Source: Ampelomyces quisqualis
Taxonomy: Eukaryota; Ascomycota; Dothideomycetes; Pleosporales; Phaeosphaeriaceae
Length of the DNA stretch: 64,000 bases
Direction of reading: 5' to 3'
Assembly (NCBI GenBank): GCA_018398575.1
Contig: JAGTXZ010000021.1
Coordinates: 1,364,001-1,428,000 of the forward strand
The position numbers were made by a program, and so were the translations under genes. Shown one piece after another: positions 23,293 to 35,895 of the stretch. Under the pieces are notes generated by a model. That model made no database searches and was not told the origin of the DNA. It saw only the letters and a list, made by a program, of their open reading frames with translations. Every line of letters starts with the position of its first letter. The first letter of the stretch is position 1.

Positions 23293-25781
23293 GGCGGCAG
23301 ATGGGCCTGCTTTGAAGTGAGCCAGGCAGGCAACGACACGAAGCAGCTTCACTGGTGAGACTGGGTGCAGCTATACAGCGTGGTGTCATGCTCGTCTAAT
23401 GCAGGCATTCGGATCGCACTCAAGAGGTACGACGGCCACAGCAAAGGTGGTAGATGATGCTGTTGTCCAGGCCCTGTCGGAGGCAGCGCTGATCAAGTAC
23501 AAGGAATACAACGAAGGTCAGGTTCACATGCTGGCGAGCGAATGGGAGGATAGCAGCGGCATGGGTGTGGAGGACAGCGAACATGCTGTGAAGTTAAGCG
23601 GGCGAGAACTAGCGGGGGCACGAGTACCGATACCTGTGACTGATGAGGGTGCCATGGATGGAGTGGTGGTGGAGGAGGTGGCTCGAAGTACCCGATACTT
23701 GGACCATGTGCAGACAAGAAGCGGGGTAACAGGCTAGCTTTGCTTCAAGGTCATGGGAAAAGGCGAGACGGTGAATGGAGATGCAGCGCGCGTGACAGCT
23801 CCATGCAAGACCACGGTACTGTGTACACGCATCATGACCGATCGTGTCGGGAGTCACGACTACCAACATGCACCAGCCTGAAGGCATCCATTGTGCTACC
23901 CAGAGTGACCACGTCGACGACGCTCGTCAATCTACGTCCCTCCTTTTCGTCCTGCCAGCCAATAACCTCAGCTCAATGTACATTACCGCCCGTCTAGCCC
24001 GCTCTTGACTTTGCGCGCACCTCGCCATCCCTGCGTCTCCCCCGCCACGGCTGCAGACATGACGTCCCCCTACGCAATCTGCGAATCTGCACCAGTGCGT
24101 CGCCGTCGTCATGGCCAGCTCGACGCGACGAGGCAGTAGAGATGGGTAGATACGGTATCTTGGGCAAAACTCCTGTATGTGGGGCGGGTATACGGTATTA
24201 TTTCGATTCACATACTAAAGTGATACCGTGTCATGTATCAACGCTAAGCTACAACAGGCAGGGGGTAATTAGTCAGGATAGTTATTCGCTATCCGTGTGC
24301 GCATGATGTAGACAACAAGTAGCTGGTGTATAGCTTTAGAAAGTGTAGCAGAACTACAGAGTACTCCGTAGTTGAAAAAGAGAAAGGAAAGGGTGCTATA
24401 TCTACAGCTTAGTCACGACTCACAAATTACCAAAACCTAGGCAAACAGCTGTCCGTGCGTACCCTGTTGATACACATCACTTCTTAAATTGCTGTATATA
24501 CGGTATCAATACGGAGTACAATACCGTATATGTGAATGTATATCCAGGGCCCATCTCTACGAGGCAGACTACCAGTTCGCAACCTCGCCCGGCTCCGTCG
24601 TGGCGCCTCGGGGCCTTTTCAATGCATCGCAGCCGCCAAGCACCGCCCTCGACCATTGTCCAGGGCTGGTGCGGCGCCAGTGTCAGGACTCAGGAGCCTC
24701 AAACGTTTTAAACGAACCGCCCTGCCGCAGACCGCTTCACAGCACTGCGGCACCGCCCATGAGCCGCCAAGATCTCGGCCTTGGAAGCGCCTTATCAGGG
24801 TGATGCTCCCTGGCGGATGGCAGCTCTTCCGCGTGTGTGTACTCGTTTCGCTCGTCTCACAGCGTCGACTCCCCGCATGTCTTGCGCGTCCTCTTACAGC
24901 GATGCCTCGATTGCGTACTGTCTTGCCAACGTGCAAAAGTATGGCACGCCGCGTGCCATTCACTGTGCGCTGTGCCGATTACCGACTTTGGGAACAAACC
25001 AACGCACTGCTCTTCTACCCCCAGCCTGTCACGGCGCATTTGCAGTTAGCGCCCGCCGTCTCTGCGGCCCTGGGTTGAGCTTGTTTCCAGGCTCTCAAAA
25101 CACTGTCAAACCTCTCGCTTCGTCAAGTCTGATGCACGTTCCGCTCTGTTACGCCCCTAGTTTTGAAACTGACTCCTTAGCGCCCAAAACGGCTGCAAAA
25201 CTCATGCATCCCGCTCCAGATCCCCAGAAATTGCGGCGAGCTGCTCAACGTCCCATCCTCTTCCGGCTTAACATGTCTCGTGTCAGGGTTCTTCTAAACA
25301 TTTTGGAATCGAACGCCGTCGGCCCCCATGGCGGCCATCACCATCCGAGCTGCAGGAATCGCGGTTTGAAAACGCTGTCAACATCAGATCCTGCCACTCC
25401 AATCAGCCATGCCCAGCATGGCCCCGTGAACCACTCGTTTTCGGCCGCCGTCCGAACCCTATAACTTGCCGGATGCCCCAAGTTTCGAGGCTACAACCGC
25501 ATCTGTTCAATCGGCTTCAGTCCTTTGTTTCTTATAGCAGCCTTGTAATACTGTTTTCACTTCCCGCTGGTTTGGGCTGCCTTACATTACTTAATTCATA
25601 TTGCTGAGCAATTACTTCTGTGTATCAACACCTACCATTAATACATTCTTTCCGAGCCAGCCTGAAAGACTACCGACAAACATCCGCAGCGGAAACCATC
25701 TTGAAGATACCTAACGCCACCGATACAACGAACAAACAACATTCCCGACATCACCAAAGATCAAGCAGAAGATTCTTTACA
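23293..25781. other. Intergenic 2.5 kb with clustered short motifs
   Basis: No gene is supported. A 227-codon frame at 24781-25464 has no family resemblance. Four TACGGTAT copies fall at 24151, 24191, 24499 and 24521 (the last inverted), and two TACTCCGTA-type 9-mers at 24362 and 24510. The right end must hold the promoter and 5' leader of the Myb-like gene at 25782. Confidence 0.45.
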
Positions 25782-26787
25782 ATGCTTCACCACCAACCCC
25801 AGATTCTCTCCCCTCTTCCGGAAACGAATTCCCAATCCTCCGACCCTTCCAGCCTTCGTACTCGGAAAATGTCCGCAGGTGGCAACAGATCGTGGTCTGA
25901 GGAAGAGGTAAGCATTGACAATCAGCTCATCTTACTTTCCACTAACAGCATTGAAGGAGAAGTACCTGCTCCAGACCCGCATGCAAAAGATGCCTTACAA
26001 GCACATTGCTGCACACCTCAAGAAGACCGAGCTTGCCTGTCGCCTGCACTTCCATCAGCTCTCGCACGGTAGCCATCGTCGCAAGCGAACCTCTTCCGTC
26101 TCCTCAGCGACCTCTTGCAGCTCGGCCAGCCAATCTCCTGCCTACGCCATGGCTATTGATCACGACGCGTACTCTCAGTCGTCTCGTCACAGCTCGCCAA
26201 TGAGCTATACTGGAAGCCCACACGTACGAGCCATGTCCGCCACAGCATCTCCAGGACGAGCCCAGCACAAGATTCTCTTGCCTAAGCCTCGGACTCTTAC
26301 TCCTCAAGGATCCCCTGAGCCTTTCAACGGACTTCGCATCAACACCGAGGTCGCTCATCAGCCCAAGGTTGTCGACACTGACCGTCTTCGATCCATATAC
26401 GAGGCTCGTCGCAACCACTTCTGGGCTACTGTCGCCGCCGACTACGGTGCCGATGTCTCTCCTGCTCATCTCGAGGAAATCTGGCGCAACGGCTCTGGTG
26501 CTGTCCGCCCTCCTACGCCAGAGGCCTCTCCAGATGGCAGCGTGATCCACAATCCCTTGCTCAAGCCTTCGCCGTTCCAGTACGCATCGTCCGCTCACGG
26601 CGAGCCTACTAGGCACTTTAGCCCCATGAACCCAATGAACATGGGTGCCCATTCGGCATCAGAACGCCTGCCATATATGCTCCCTATGCCGGTGCCTTCC
26701 ACCGGCCGCCAGAGGTCTGGCACCTGGAGCTCGGCGCCGCGCGACAACATGCCCATTGCCAGCCTTCTCAACGACGACAGGAAATAG
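25782..26787 (+). CDS. SANT/Myb-like domain protein, single repeat
   Basis: Exons 25782-25907 and 25957-26787 give 318 residues. The acceptor after TTGAAG joins SWSEEE to EKYLLQTRMQKMPYKHIAAH, LKKTELACRLHFHQLSHG, restoring a Myb-like helix-turn-helix of about 50 residues. A basic patch (SHRRKRTSS) and a Ser-rich linker follow, then a second conserved-looking block: DRLRSIYEARRNHFWATVAA, DYGADVSPAHLEEIWRNGSG. The C-terminus is Pro/Met/Ser-rich. A nuclear regulatory role is likely. It is convergent in theme with the two Myb genes to its left but has only one clear repeat and lies on the opposite strand. The upstream AUG context (TTTACAATGC) is acceptable, and no other start keeps the domain better. 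Confidence 0.83.
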
Positions 26788-29127
26788 GCGTGCGCGCTTC
26801 TTCAAAATCTTCACTTCTTACTTTCGTTCACTCATCTTTTCAGGAGGGTGCGATTGGGTGGTCAATATGTGGCATCTAGCGCATATCGCGTGCCATTAAG
26901 TTTCCTTTGCATGATCAGTCAGCGTCACTGTCAATCTGCTCGTGAGCTTTAGTTGTATCCGTTTAGCGACATACGTTGTAATCCGACATGCATGAAATAA
27001 TTCAAAAAAGCGTTGCCTTGCATGAATTCCGTCCAATTCGTCGACCTGGTGAAATACGAGGTCAAAACTGTCCCTTTTCCCCTGCCGTCATTCGTCGCTG
27101 CCGCGAGTTCCTTTCAACCTCGTATTCGCATCCGCATCCACATCCAAAACCGCTCGCTCCCACCAATCGCCTACCAACCATGTAACTACGTCCAATGGTC
27201 CAATCATCATCATCATCATCATCATCATTTCCCACCGTAAACCATAATCGCTACCAAAGTCCGCCTCGCCCAAATTAAAAATCTCCTCTGCACACGCCCC
27301 CCCCTCCTGACTCGCATTTCGCCCACTTCACACGCTCAACGCTCAGCGCTCACTCATCAGCATCCCAAGAGAATTTCTGACAGGCGGCGCTAACTAGTCA
27401 ACTAGCGGCGCTAACGCCAGCCCAATCGTCGACCTTGGGCCGCGCGGGTAAAACCGCTACAACAGCGCGTAAGTAGCGAGCACGCGCAACAGGTCGCGTC
27501 GCATGTTTTAATCATTTTGAAACGGGCGCGTGTGGCGCGGTTGGTTGGGTGTTTTGGAGGCGGTGCGGAGGTTGGGCAGAAGGATACTACGTGCATGCGT
27601 TAGTTATAAATGACTGCGGGTCAGAGGTTCGGGGTTGCTTGACGTTGCAGTACATGTATACGCTAATCCTCATTGAGTAACAGATGAGAAGAGCTCTTCT
27701 CCTGACTCCTACCGCTCTACTAGCAGCTTCAAACACTTCTTCATACTACCTATGCTTCTTGACGCGCTGTACCGCTGATGAGATCTACGGCTCTGCAGAC
27801 ATTAAGGGAGCGGGCTGGAGTGATCTCGACGCTGATGACGTCGCCCTATGTAGAGCTCTTAGCCACAGCTTGACGACTTCAAAAACACTGGAAACGGAGC
27901 TATGTATATTGATGGAGATAGAGCCGCAGATGCAGTATCGCGCAGACCAGCGGCTAGTCCAGCCAGTTAGAAAACAGATAAAAAATACATGGGTAATTTG
28001 ACCCCGCTTGACTATACAGGATATCTACCCAGACGAGCTGTATGTACGTATAGTATAAACGGTACATACAGAGACGGTATAGCCTTGGCTCACAGCCCTA
28101 ATAGTTGATAAGCGTCTATTTTTAGGCGAGCGTCTTGATGTTTGTTTGGAAACAGGTGATCGAGATCTTTGCATGTTTCAAGAGGTCTGGGCGGTCCGAC
28201 AAACAGCCGACTTGAATCCCGTGTCCACTTCAGTACACAACTCTTGACGAATTTTGGTCTATAGTCGTCCAATTCGCTATGATCTGCTTGCAAGGTGCCT
28301 CGCAAATTGATCTCCCCGCCCCGGCACCTCCGTCAGCAAAAGATCCTGGCGTCGACCATACCTGCACTAAAGGCGCATCCCGCTGCTGGGTATGAACTCA
28401 TCTCCGACCCCATCCTCTTTTCATGCCTCTCGTGCGCCGCGATTCAACAACTGCCCCCACCACTCGACCAGACCACCTGTCGCCAACACCATCCACCGGG
28501 ATCTTAATCGCCGTAAAATCCCACAGAACATACCTGTCGTGTAGTTTCCACATGCAGCTTTTCACGGCGTGAACGGCGTGAAATGAGGCTGCGCTCAAAA
28601 TCCACGATCCGATCTGTGGTCGCCTTGATCCACAGGCTCGGAGATGCAGGGTGGCGTTATCTACCCGTGAGTATGGTGAGTCAGTCGGCTATTGGGGGAG
28701 TTTTTGCTGTGGATTCGGTAGTTCTATCGGGGAGGGGTGCGCATTAAGAGGCATGACGTCGTGTTTTGGTTGACCAGTACATGCGTATGAAGTCGCCTTG
28801 TATCGGACGCGGATTGGTGGAGATGCAAGTGGAAACTAGAAGGTTACGCTGGGGCGCATGGTGCATAGGGCGAGAAGATTGGGGAGGTTGTCGCCTTGAG
28901 GACGTCTCGTCGCACTATGCATGTGCGCACTGATATGTAGCTTCATCCGCACCGTATTTCCAAACACGGGAGCTCAGCTTAGCTCTCAAGTCGGGACATC
29001 GATAAACCGTTAGGCCCATCAAGTAGCTTGTTGATGCATACCGTTACGGCGAGTAGCTCGAGTTGTTGAGGACTCGCAGAAGTAGGTCGTTCTCTACAAG
29101 TCGTGTTCGAATCAGGTTGTAAATCGT
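26788..29127. other. Intergenic 2.3 kb, no gene seen
   Basis: Contains a (CAT)n microsatellite near 27203-27229. An open frame at 27684-28001 (105 codons) has no recognisable motif. A minus-strand frame at 28090-28305 is also unassigned. Confidence 0.4.
27203..27229. repeat. CAT microsatellite
   Basis: A run of about nine CAT/ATC triplets in non-coding DNA. Confidence 0.8.
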
Positions 29128-31247
29128 TCACGCTACATGTGCAGCGGCTTTTGTCTGATGTGTATCGTCTCCATTAGAAGAGCTGCCCTCTTGCATGCTC
29201 TCAGAATCTTGTTTGCCTTTCTTCATGCCGGGAAGGCGCTTGCCACTTTGCTCGATGTCTTCCCGTAGCTGCTCCACTTCTTCCTGGAGATACACCCCTT
29301 GCTCACTGTACTCTGCGTCCATGCGCCGCATTAATTCCTCCCCGGGCAGCAGTATGCTTCGGTCGATGGCTAGCGGTAGTCCGCGATGTCGACCTCGTAC
29401 CATGACGAAAAGCATGACAACTTTGCTTAAACTAGCAAATGAGCCACTGAGACTATAATCTTGGCCTGGTACTCCAGTACTTAGACCAACCGTGCCGTAT
29501 GCAGATGTAACTTCGAAAAGAACTGAGAACTCGGTGAAACCGGGATCGCCATTGCGTATATGACCACGCTCGATCACGCATATCAGAAAGAATGCGAAGA
29601 ACTGAAACCAGATGTCGTAGGCGAGCTGCTTTTGTAGATGTGAGGCGATGCCGGCGGCACTGTTATCGTGCTCTTGCAGACCAATAGAGCGCTCCTCGTA
29701 TGCGTTTGTTTTACGAAGCGTAAGAACCATCGGATATGAACTGATATACATGATGACCAAGTAGGCAACCAGACACGCGGGAGCCAGTGAACTGAACGAT
29801 ATTATGTATGCTCCGCTGGTTCTTAGTCCGGTAGCCTGGAACAAACCATCGAGGATTCGAGTTCCAGTGGGTAAAGCTTCGACATCAGGTATTCCAATGT
29901 TCAATATCTCGAAGCACAACCATGCAGTGATATCGATGCTTATCTGGATGAAGAGAAGATACCATGTTTCCCTGCTCGGGAACAGGTATAAGAAACATCG
30001 CCGAGGATGCTGTAGTAGGAATTCTAGAGTATTCTTGAACCGTGATCCTTTTGGGCACATCTTCTTCATAATCCAAATCGTCAGCCTGAGGAAGATAGGA
30101 AATTGCGTTTGTCCCAGAAAAGCGAGTGCTCCAGCCGTAATCAGAACGAATGGTTTACCACTGAAAGGTATGAAGTTTGCATTCAAGATATTGAGACCCC
30201 CGTTCGCAAATTCTGTCACAGTGGCGAAGAATGCCCACCATCCTGGGTTGAGTCCACCTTCTTGCGCATCTCGGAGTATAGCCCTTGTTGAATTCCGATA
30301 AGCATACGGTACTAAAAGCACTGTTCCCATCGTGTACCAAAATATTTGATAGCCGACCAGTATTAGAAGCAGTGCTTGAAGCGCGCGGTATTCGACACCG
30401 CCCAGCTCTATTCGGTCATGCTCGCTGAGATCCATGAAGCGGCCTTTGGAGTCTAGTCTAGGTTTGAAGCTCAGGTACCCATGGTGCTCAGGCTTCAATT
30501 CACTCGTGAGACGGTCAATTATGCGCGAGAAGAAGCTTCGGGCCAATTTTGTTTCCCAAGGCGTTGGCACAAACCCGAATCCTGACTGATGGTGGAACGT
30601 CCGTCTCTTTGACAGCGGCTGCAATCTCGGGGATTTGTTTCGTTTTCTCTGTGTACCTACACTCGCTTTACCGTTTTCTCCCACAGCTGTAGAACTGCGG
30701 CCGGTGGTGCTGGCACCCTGCTCACGGCGGTTGCTTTCTTCGATGTCCTCGACAAGTCGCCGCATGGTACGCGAGTGCTTGACAACATCGGCCATCTTCT
30801 TTCGGAATAAGGTTCGTCTAATGAGAACAACCCATGCTGAGACGAAAGGAATACTGCCCAGTAGCATCAAAACACACAGAACCCCTTGCTGAAAGCCCGA
30901 CAGGTCGCCCAAGTCTACTGGGTTTAAACCTATCATGGATTAGCACAACTCTCATCTATCAATTAGAGAATTTGAGTACCAGTTGTCGTCATAGCACTAG
31001 TACAGAGAAATAACGCGTTCATGTACGTGAGATGATCATTCCGATACTCCTTGGGTCCATGTGTAACGCCCACTCCGTATACAATAACTGATGAGATTGC
31101 GATAACCACGACAAAGTAGAGCATGTGCGCCCGATAGAAGTTCAACGTAAAGAATTCATGGCGAAGGCATCTCTGAAAGTCCCTTTTCGCTTTGCGAGGG
31201 TTTCGCAACTCCTCGATTGGGTCCGGCATTGTTGTAGCTGTTGACAA
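29128..31247 (-). CDS. Trk-family potassium transporter
   Basis: This is a plasma-membrane K+ uptake protein of the fungal Trk1/Trk2 class. Exons 31247-30980 and 30929-29128 give 689 residues. All four pore-loop filter segments can be seen: MTTTGLNP (loop A, created by the splice), TVTEFANGGLNILNANF (B), ATGLRTSGAYIISFSSL (C) and SAYGTVGLSTGVPG (D), each with the conserved Gly. GRHRGLPLAIDRSILLP in the late part is a fungal Trk signature. A basic, Ser-rich cytoplasmic loop lies between pore A and pore B and is shorter than the very long loop of yeast Trk1. The C-terminus has a charged coiled stretch (LQEEVEQLREDIEQSGKRL). No lesion is visible. Confidence 0.93.
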
Positions 31248-33132
31248 GTCACAACGGTCTGCTACGCAACTGCGCAGACTCGAGTCGTGAAGTTTGAAGC
31301 CATGTTTGAGTATGAACTTCGAACCGTTGGTGATGATGGATGGTCAAGAGAAATGCAGTTGAGGCAGTGCATTATCCGCACCATCCGAGGTTGTTGAAAT
31401 GACATCATGGTCTATCAACAAAGCGGGAAGGCGTCTCTCAAAACAATTCGGTGCGATAAGGTGACTTGGCTCAAACGATATTCAGGTCCCTAGCGCTTCT
31501 GATTAGCATTGGTAGTAAAAATAAGGCATTGGAATGTTAGGTAACGGGCCTGCTTGTGGCGCTGCATAGGCAGTACCGGTACAACCAAGGAAGTCTAGCG
31601 CGGTCAACACGTGTATGCGGCGGACCAGGGACATTTGAAGCGAACCTTGAACGTTGAGACACATAGCCTTGTACTTGCAAAGTTTGAGGGTGCTAATGAG
31701 TCTCTCCACAGCGACACCCTTGAATATCTAAGTCTTGCACGAATGTCTAGGATCACTGATGCTGTTATTCGCCATTCTCGACATCAACCCGGATTGCAGA
31801 CGTTTTCCGCCTCCTTATCAAAGTCATAGCCTCCATGAGACCTCAATTAGATGTGAAACAAAAAGCTCAAGAGCGCCAGTGCCTAATGTGTGGTGTTCCA
31901 GTGTGTTCCTGTCGACCTAGCTGCTAAAGGATCATAACAGTTGCAGTGAGTAGGATCGTGACTGCCTGACACATTCAAAATCGTGGAGACACCACATCTT
32001 GGTTCGGTGAGCTTAAAAGGTCGAAGAAGGAAATTAAGAATATTGTCTGATCCCAACATTAGCTTCTGCACTGGCAGTAGAGATGATGAAATACTGCGGC
32101 AAATGTTCCTGGGAGGAATGCCGTAGACAGCCTTGCAATAGACCTCATTGCGGTCGAGTCGCATCGGCTTGCCGCAGCGATCATTCGATTGTCAAAATTG
32201 AGCTGCTTGTTCATTTCATTCTTCTTCTTGGCGATCAAATTGTAGACTTGACAATAGTTGTGGGCATGTTTGCAATGTCATATCGCGACTTTGCTTACAG
32301 CACTGATCTGCACATGTGCGCTCTTTTTATGCTCGAATCGCCATCAACATAAGGCTCAGCGTTGTTAAGAACCAAATCTCGTCGCTCATGAACTGCATGC
32401 ATCGCGAACTTCCCGGCACCACTGGACGTATCCTGATTAGTCACTTGCTGCAGCACTGCTTTCGAATTGTCGACAGATTTAGCGAGTACTACCAAATCCT
32501 CTGCTAATCTGTGACAGATGATCCACGACTGGACGACACCTAGCGCAAGATGGGAGAGTTTTTCGTGTCTTGCCCTTGGGCCGAGCTATTTCTCGTTCCT
32601 AACCGCTGAAGCCATTGCTGTATCGAGTCTGCATCGCGAAAGAAGGCTCTGATGACGACTGCGATATCATATACCATCAGTATCACATCCCAGAAACGAC
32701 ACGAGGCTGAGAATGTGCTCCACTTACAGCTTCAATGTCTACACATAACGCAAAGCATCGCGACGCTCTCTCCGAATGCACGTTGGCGAAGTGGCCCTCC
32801 TCATGTAATGTCAACAGTGAGTTGGCGGTCATGCATTCAGGCTTGAACTAGGTATAGTGATGCTCGGTAGAGCGGTGTGAAGACTTATACAGTGCGGCAA
32901 TGAGGCTGTCGAAGGTTGAGAGTTATGCACGCCAACGCATGCAAGAAGATGATTGCGCAGCCAATCAGCCAAATGTCTTGCGCATAGAAGTGCTTCCTGA
33001 CTGGTAGACATGGTAAAGATCCACTACAAGTAGCCAAAAATGAGATGCAAGCATGAATTCTTGGCTAGGATGTTGTTCCACGAGTAGATCAGGGACACTC
33101 TCACAGAACTCAGCCTCATCGTTTCCTCTTAA
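31248..33132. other. Intergenic 1.9 kb, no gene seen
   Basis: Holds the promoter of the Trk gene on its left. No coding motif or repeat is recognised in the rest. Confidence 0.4.
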
Positions 33133-35115
33133 TTAAGTCCCACCCCAGCTAGTTCCGCCGGCACTGATACCGTTGATACCCAAATTAGAACTATATCGCC
33201 GGAAGCCAACTCCCATACCTATTGGTACTGAAGACTGCCTCTTGACAACGTGCCTACGCCTCCCCTGCGAATGACTTCTCGCCGAACTCAGCGCATTCGA
33301 GCTTCGACTTCTCTGATGATGTCCGGCTTCATCATATTCTGCCTCATCATCGGACATCAGCGCCAAACTCGAGCGTGTACTCGTGTGACTCAGCAAATTC
33401 GCCGGCTCTCCAAACTCGGATTCCGACAGCATTTCTTCGTCAGAAGCGTCGCCAGAATCAATACCGGTTTCTTGCTCTTCGTCTTGCGCGATCGCCGCGT
33501 CGCCCTCTTCGTCAGATTCGACATCATTCCCGAAACCTTCCCCTTCTACAAGCCAGAGCGTCGGGATCCATGCTAGGAATGCTACCACGGACAAGAACCA
33601 GAAGGGTACGATGATGTATCCGCGCTTGACGCCCCAGGAGAACAACCAACCGGCCACCGTAGGACCAGCTGCGCGGCTTACTGCTGATATACTAGTCGCA
33701 ACGCCGTTGACCGTACCAAGAACGCGCAAGCTCGACGCACTGTTCGTGAGCATGATGGTAGAGGTAGGGAAAGAAAATGTTCCGCCAATGCCTCGAATCA
33801 TCAATAACACCACCATGGCTATCTGCTTTGTCGTTGGATCTGGTATGATGCTGACAAACGGCGTGACCAAATACACGACTGGAAAGATGAGAAGCGCAAC
33901 CCGCAGGCAGCGTAGAACACCAAAACGGCGAGCGATTGGTGGAAAAAGAAGAAACTGCCAAATTGTGGAGGATACTGCGAAGAAGGTGAAGATTATACCG
34001 ATTCTTCGCGAGTCGATGCCAAACCCGCCAGCGAACTTGAGTGGAAGCTTGATGTTTGGATCGTCCTGCAGCTGAGGCGCGTGGTGCATGTAGACTGGCA
34101 ATAACTGTATGTGATCAGTGCAAGTCAATGGACGGAGTGAATAACGTACTTGATCATAAGCGAGTGTATAGAATGCGAGTAGGGCGTAGACAAGCAAGTT
34201 CAGAATAGTTTGATGAGTGAGGACGTCCCGGATTCTAGGCTTGCTGTGTTTGACAGTCTCGAGTGCAACACGTTGTCCTTGCTCTGCCTCACCGATAGTA
34301 GCCTTCTGTTGACCCAGAAGCGGCTCACGTTCATCTTGAACTGATGCTTCCCCTCTTACCCTTTGTACTGTTGTACGGAATATTTCGGTAAGCTTTACGC
34401 CTGTCCTTAATCCAAGGTCTTGATAGCCTTTTTTAGTCTCTAAAGTCTCTTGGAGAAACAGCCAACCGACAAAGATGCCGATTGCAAAAAAGGTCGCAGC
34501 AACAATATTTGGTAAGATGTACGGAAAACGCTCAAGAAACCTATCTCCACGCGGCTGGCGCGGGTCTATGCGAAGAGGATTCGAGAGGCCGCCACCCAAT
34601 GTTGGACCAATGACTGCGCCTACAGTATACACCAGCGGCATCACGGAGAAGGCACGAGGCTGCAATTCTTTCCACGGGCACATTTCCGCGATGGTAGTCC
34701 GCAAAATTCCAATATTTCCATTAAACAAACCCTCAAGGGCGCGCGCTGCCAGCGCCATGGGCAGATTCGTCGAAAATCCCCATAGCAACATGGTCCACAT
34801 GGTATTGAACAATCCCAGTAGTATAATCGGTTTACGGCCGTATTTGTCGGACGCAGCGCCCCACAAGAGTCCAGTGAGGGCCTGGCATATCGAGAAGACG
34901 GCAGATGTAATGCCAGCCCAGCGAGCAATGTCGTTTTCTTGGACACCGAAGGACTCCATCATTTCGGGGACGTATGGGAATACCGAAGTGAGCGCGATTG
35001 GTTCAGCGAAGCGACATATTGCTGGTGGTGAGGTTAGCAAGCTGCCGAGGCAAGGGGTAAGGCGAAATGTACCGAGGATTATCAGTTGCCTGACGGGCAA
35101 CTTGTGTTCTGTCAT
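33133..35115 (-). CDS. MFS transporter, YCR023C/ZIFL-like
   Basis: A membrane transporter with about 12 transmembrane helices and a long acidic, Ser-rich cytoplasmic tail. The whole span is open in one frame, but two GT-AG introns of 51 bp (35022-35072) and 45 bp (34105-34149), both multiples of three, are evident. Removing them gives LIILAICRFAEPIAL in TM1 and LAYDQLLPVYMHHAP, leaving 628 residues. MFS signatures include GAASDKYGRKPIILLGL in loop 2-3 and RALEGLFNGNIGILRTTIAE in TM4. The pattern (SVFPYVPEMM, the DERE loop with LLGQ) is that of the vacuolar or plasma-membrane YCR023C-like group related to zinc-induced facilitators. The substrate is unknown. The tail ends in basic and Ser-rich blocks followed by SAGGTSWGG. 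Confidence 0.88.
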   Translation of the reverse strand: MTEHKLPVRQLIILGTFRLTPCLGSLLTSPPAICRFAEPIALTSVFPYVPEMMESFGVQENDIARWAGITSAVFSICQALTGLLWGAASDKYGRKPIILLGLFNTMWTMLLWGFSTNLPMALAARALEGLFNGNIGILRTTIAEMCPWKELQPRAFSVMPLVYTVGAVIGPTLGGGLSNPLRIDPRQPRGDRFLERFPYILPNIVAATFFAIGIFVGWLFLQETLETKKGYQDLGLRTGVKLTEIFRTTVQRVRGEASVQDEREPLLGQQKATIGEAEQGQRVALETVKHSKPRIRDVLTHQTILNLLVYALLAFYTLAYDQVRYSLRPLTCTDHIQLLPVYMHHAPQLQDDPNIKLPLKFAGGFGIDSRRIGIIFTFFAVSSTIWQFLLFPPIARRFGVLRCLRVALLIFPVVYLVTPFVSIIPDPTTKQIAMVVLLMIRGIGGTFSFPTSTIMLTNSASSLRVLGTVNGVATSISAVSRAAGPTVAGWLFSWGVKRGYIIVPFWFLSVVAFLAWIPTLWLVEGEGFGNDVESDEEGDAAIAQDEEQETGIDSGDASDEEMLSESEFGEPANLLSHTSTRSSLALMSDDEAEYDEAGHHQRSRSSNALSSARSHSQGRRRHVVKRQSSVPIGMGVGFRRYSSNLGINGISAGGTSWGGT

Positions 35116-35895
35116 GACAAGTTCTAGAGTGAATGCATGCTAAGCTCTATCACAAGAGTTGGGGAAAGGAGTAGAACAAAATGTGGGGTTCAAGGTGTCG
35201 AGTCTGAGCAAACTCACCTGCGAACTTACGTGCTTCGCCGGTGACAATCCACCCCCGCAGTGACGGCTAGCGGCATGGGTCATGCGCCTTGTCACATGAC
35301 TATGGACTTTCCTGTTCTCTTGACATCAACTCCGAACTCCGACTTTCCCTCTGTCGGGACGCGTGATGCATGTCTGTGTCGCGTGACGAGCATGATCATC
35401 AACATGATGATGGTGTTCAGGGGCAAACGCGCTACGGTACTCCAAGGCTTTCCCCTCCCTTTCGCTTGCAACAACTTTCTGCAGGTAAAAGCACATAGAA
35501 TGACGTCCTCATTCCTCTTATGTGCTGTTTATCAAAGTGATCAACATTCGCAAGCCAGTTCATAACTACCAGCGAAATGAAAACAGCGCACAGCTTCCAT
35601 GTCACACCGAACGATGAACTAATGCATGTCCGGGATGCTCGCACAACTTCTCAGAGCTTATCAATGCGCTCCAAATTCCAATCATAGCATTCAAAGACTG
35701 GAAGCCTGACCTAGTCACTTAGACTCTCAAGTATCTAGATACTCACCAGCCTGATGGTATCTCGGTGTTGCAGTACTTCAAGAACTTCGAGTTCAGGAAT
35801 CAATTCTATGAGAATATCGGAAGATAATCTGCACCAAACCATAACTCGATTGCAAAAAGTCGAATCGAACTTTGATCTCAAGATGAAGGTTTTAT
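35116..35895. other. Intergenic 780 bp
   Basis: Lies between the MFS start and the S28 peptidase stop, and must hold the MFS promoter. No further feature is recognised. Confidence 0.4.

Noticed and set aside
24781..25464. 227-codon open frame
   Set aside because: No family motif, composition follows local GC-rich DNA, and it lies in the upstream region of the Myb-like gene.
27684..28001. 105-codon open frame with a hydrophobic start
   Set aside because: No recognisable domain and no supporting splice or conservation evidence.
29040..29125. Sequence resembling a tRNA D-arm plus GTTCGAATC
   Set aside because: Stem pairing is poor throughout; at best chance similarity.
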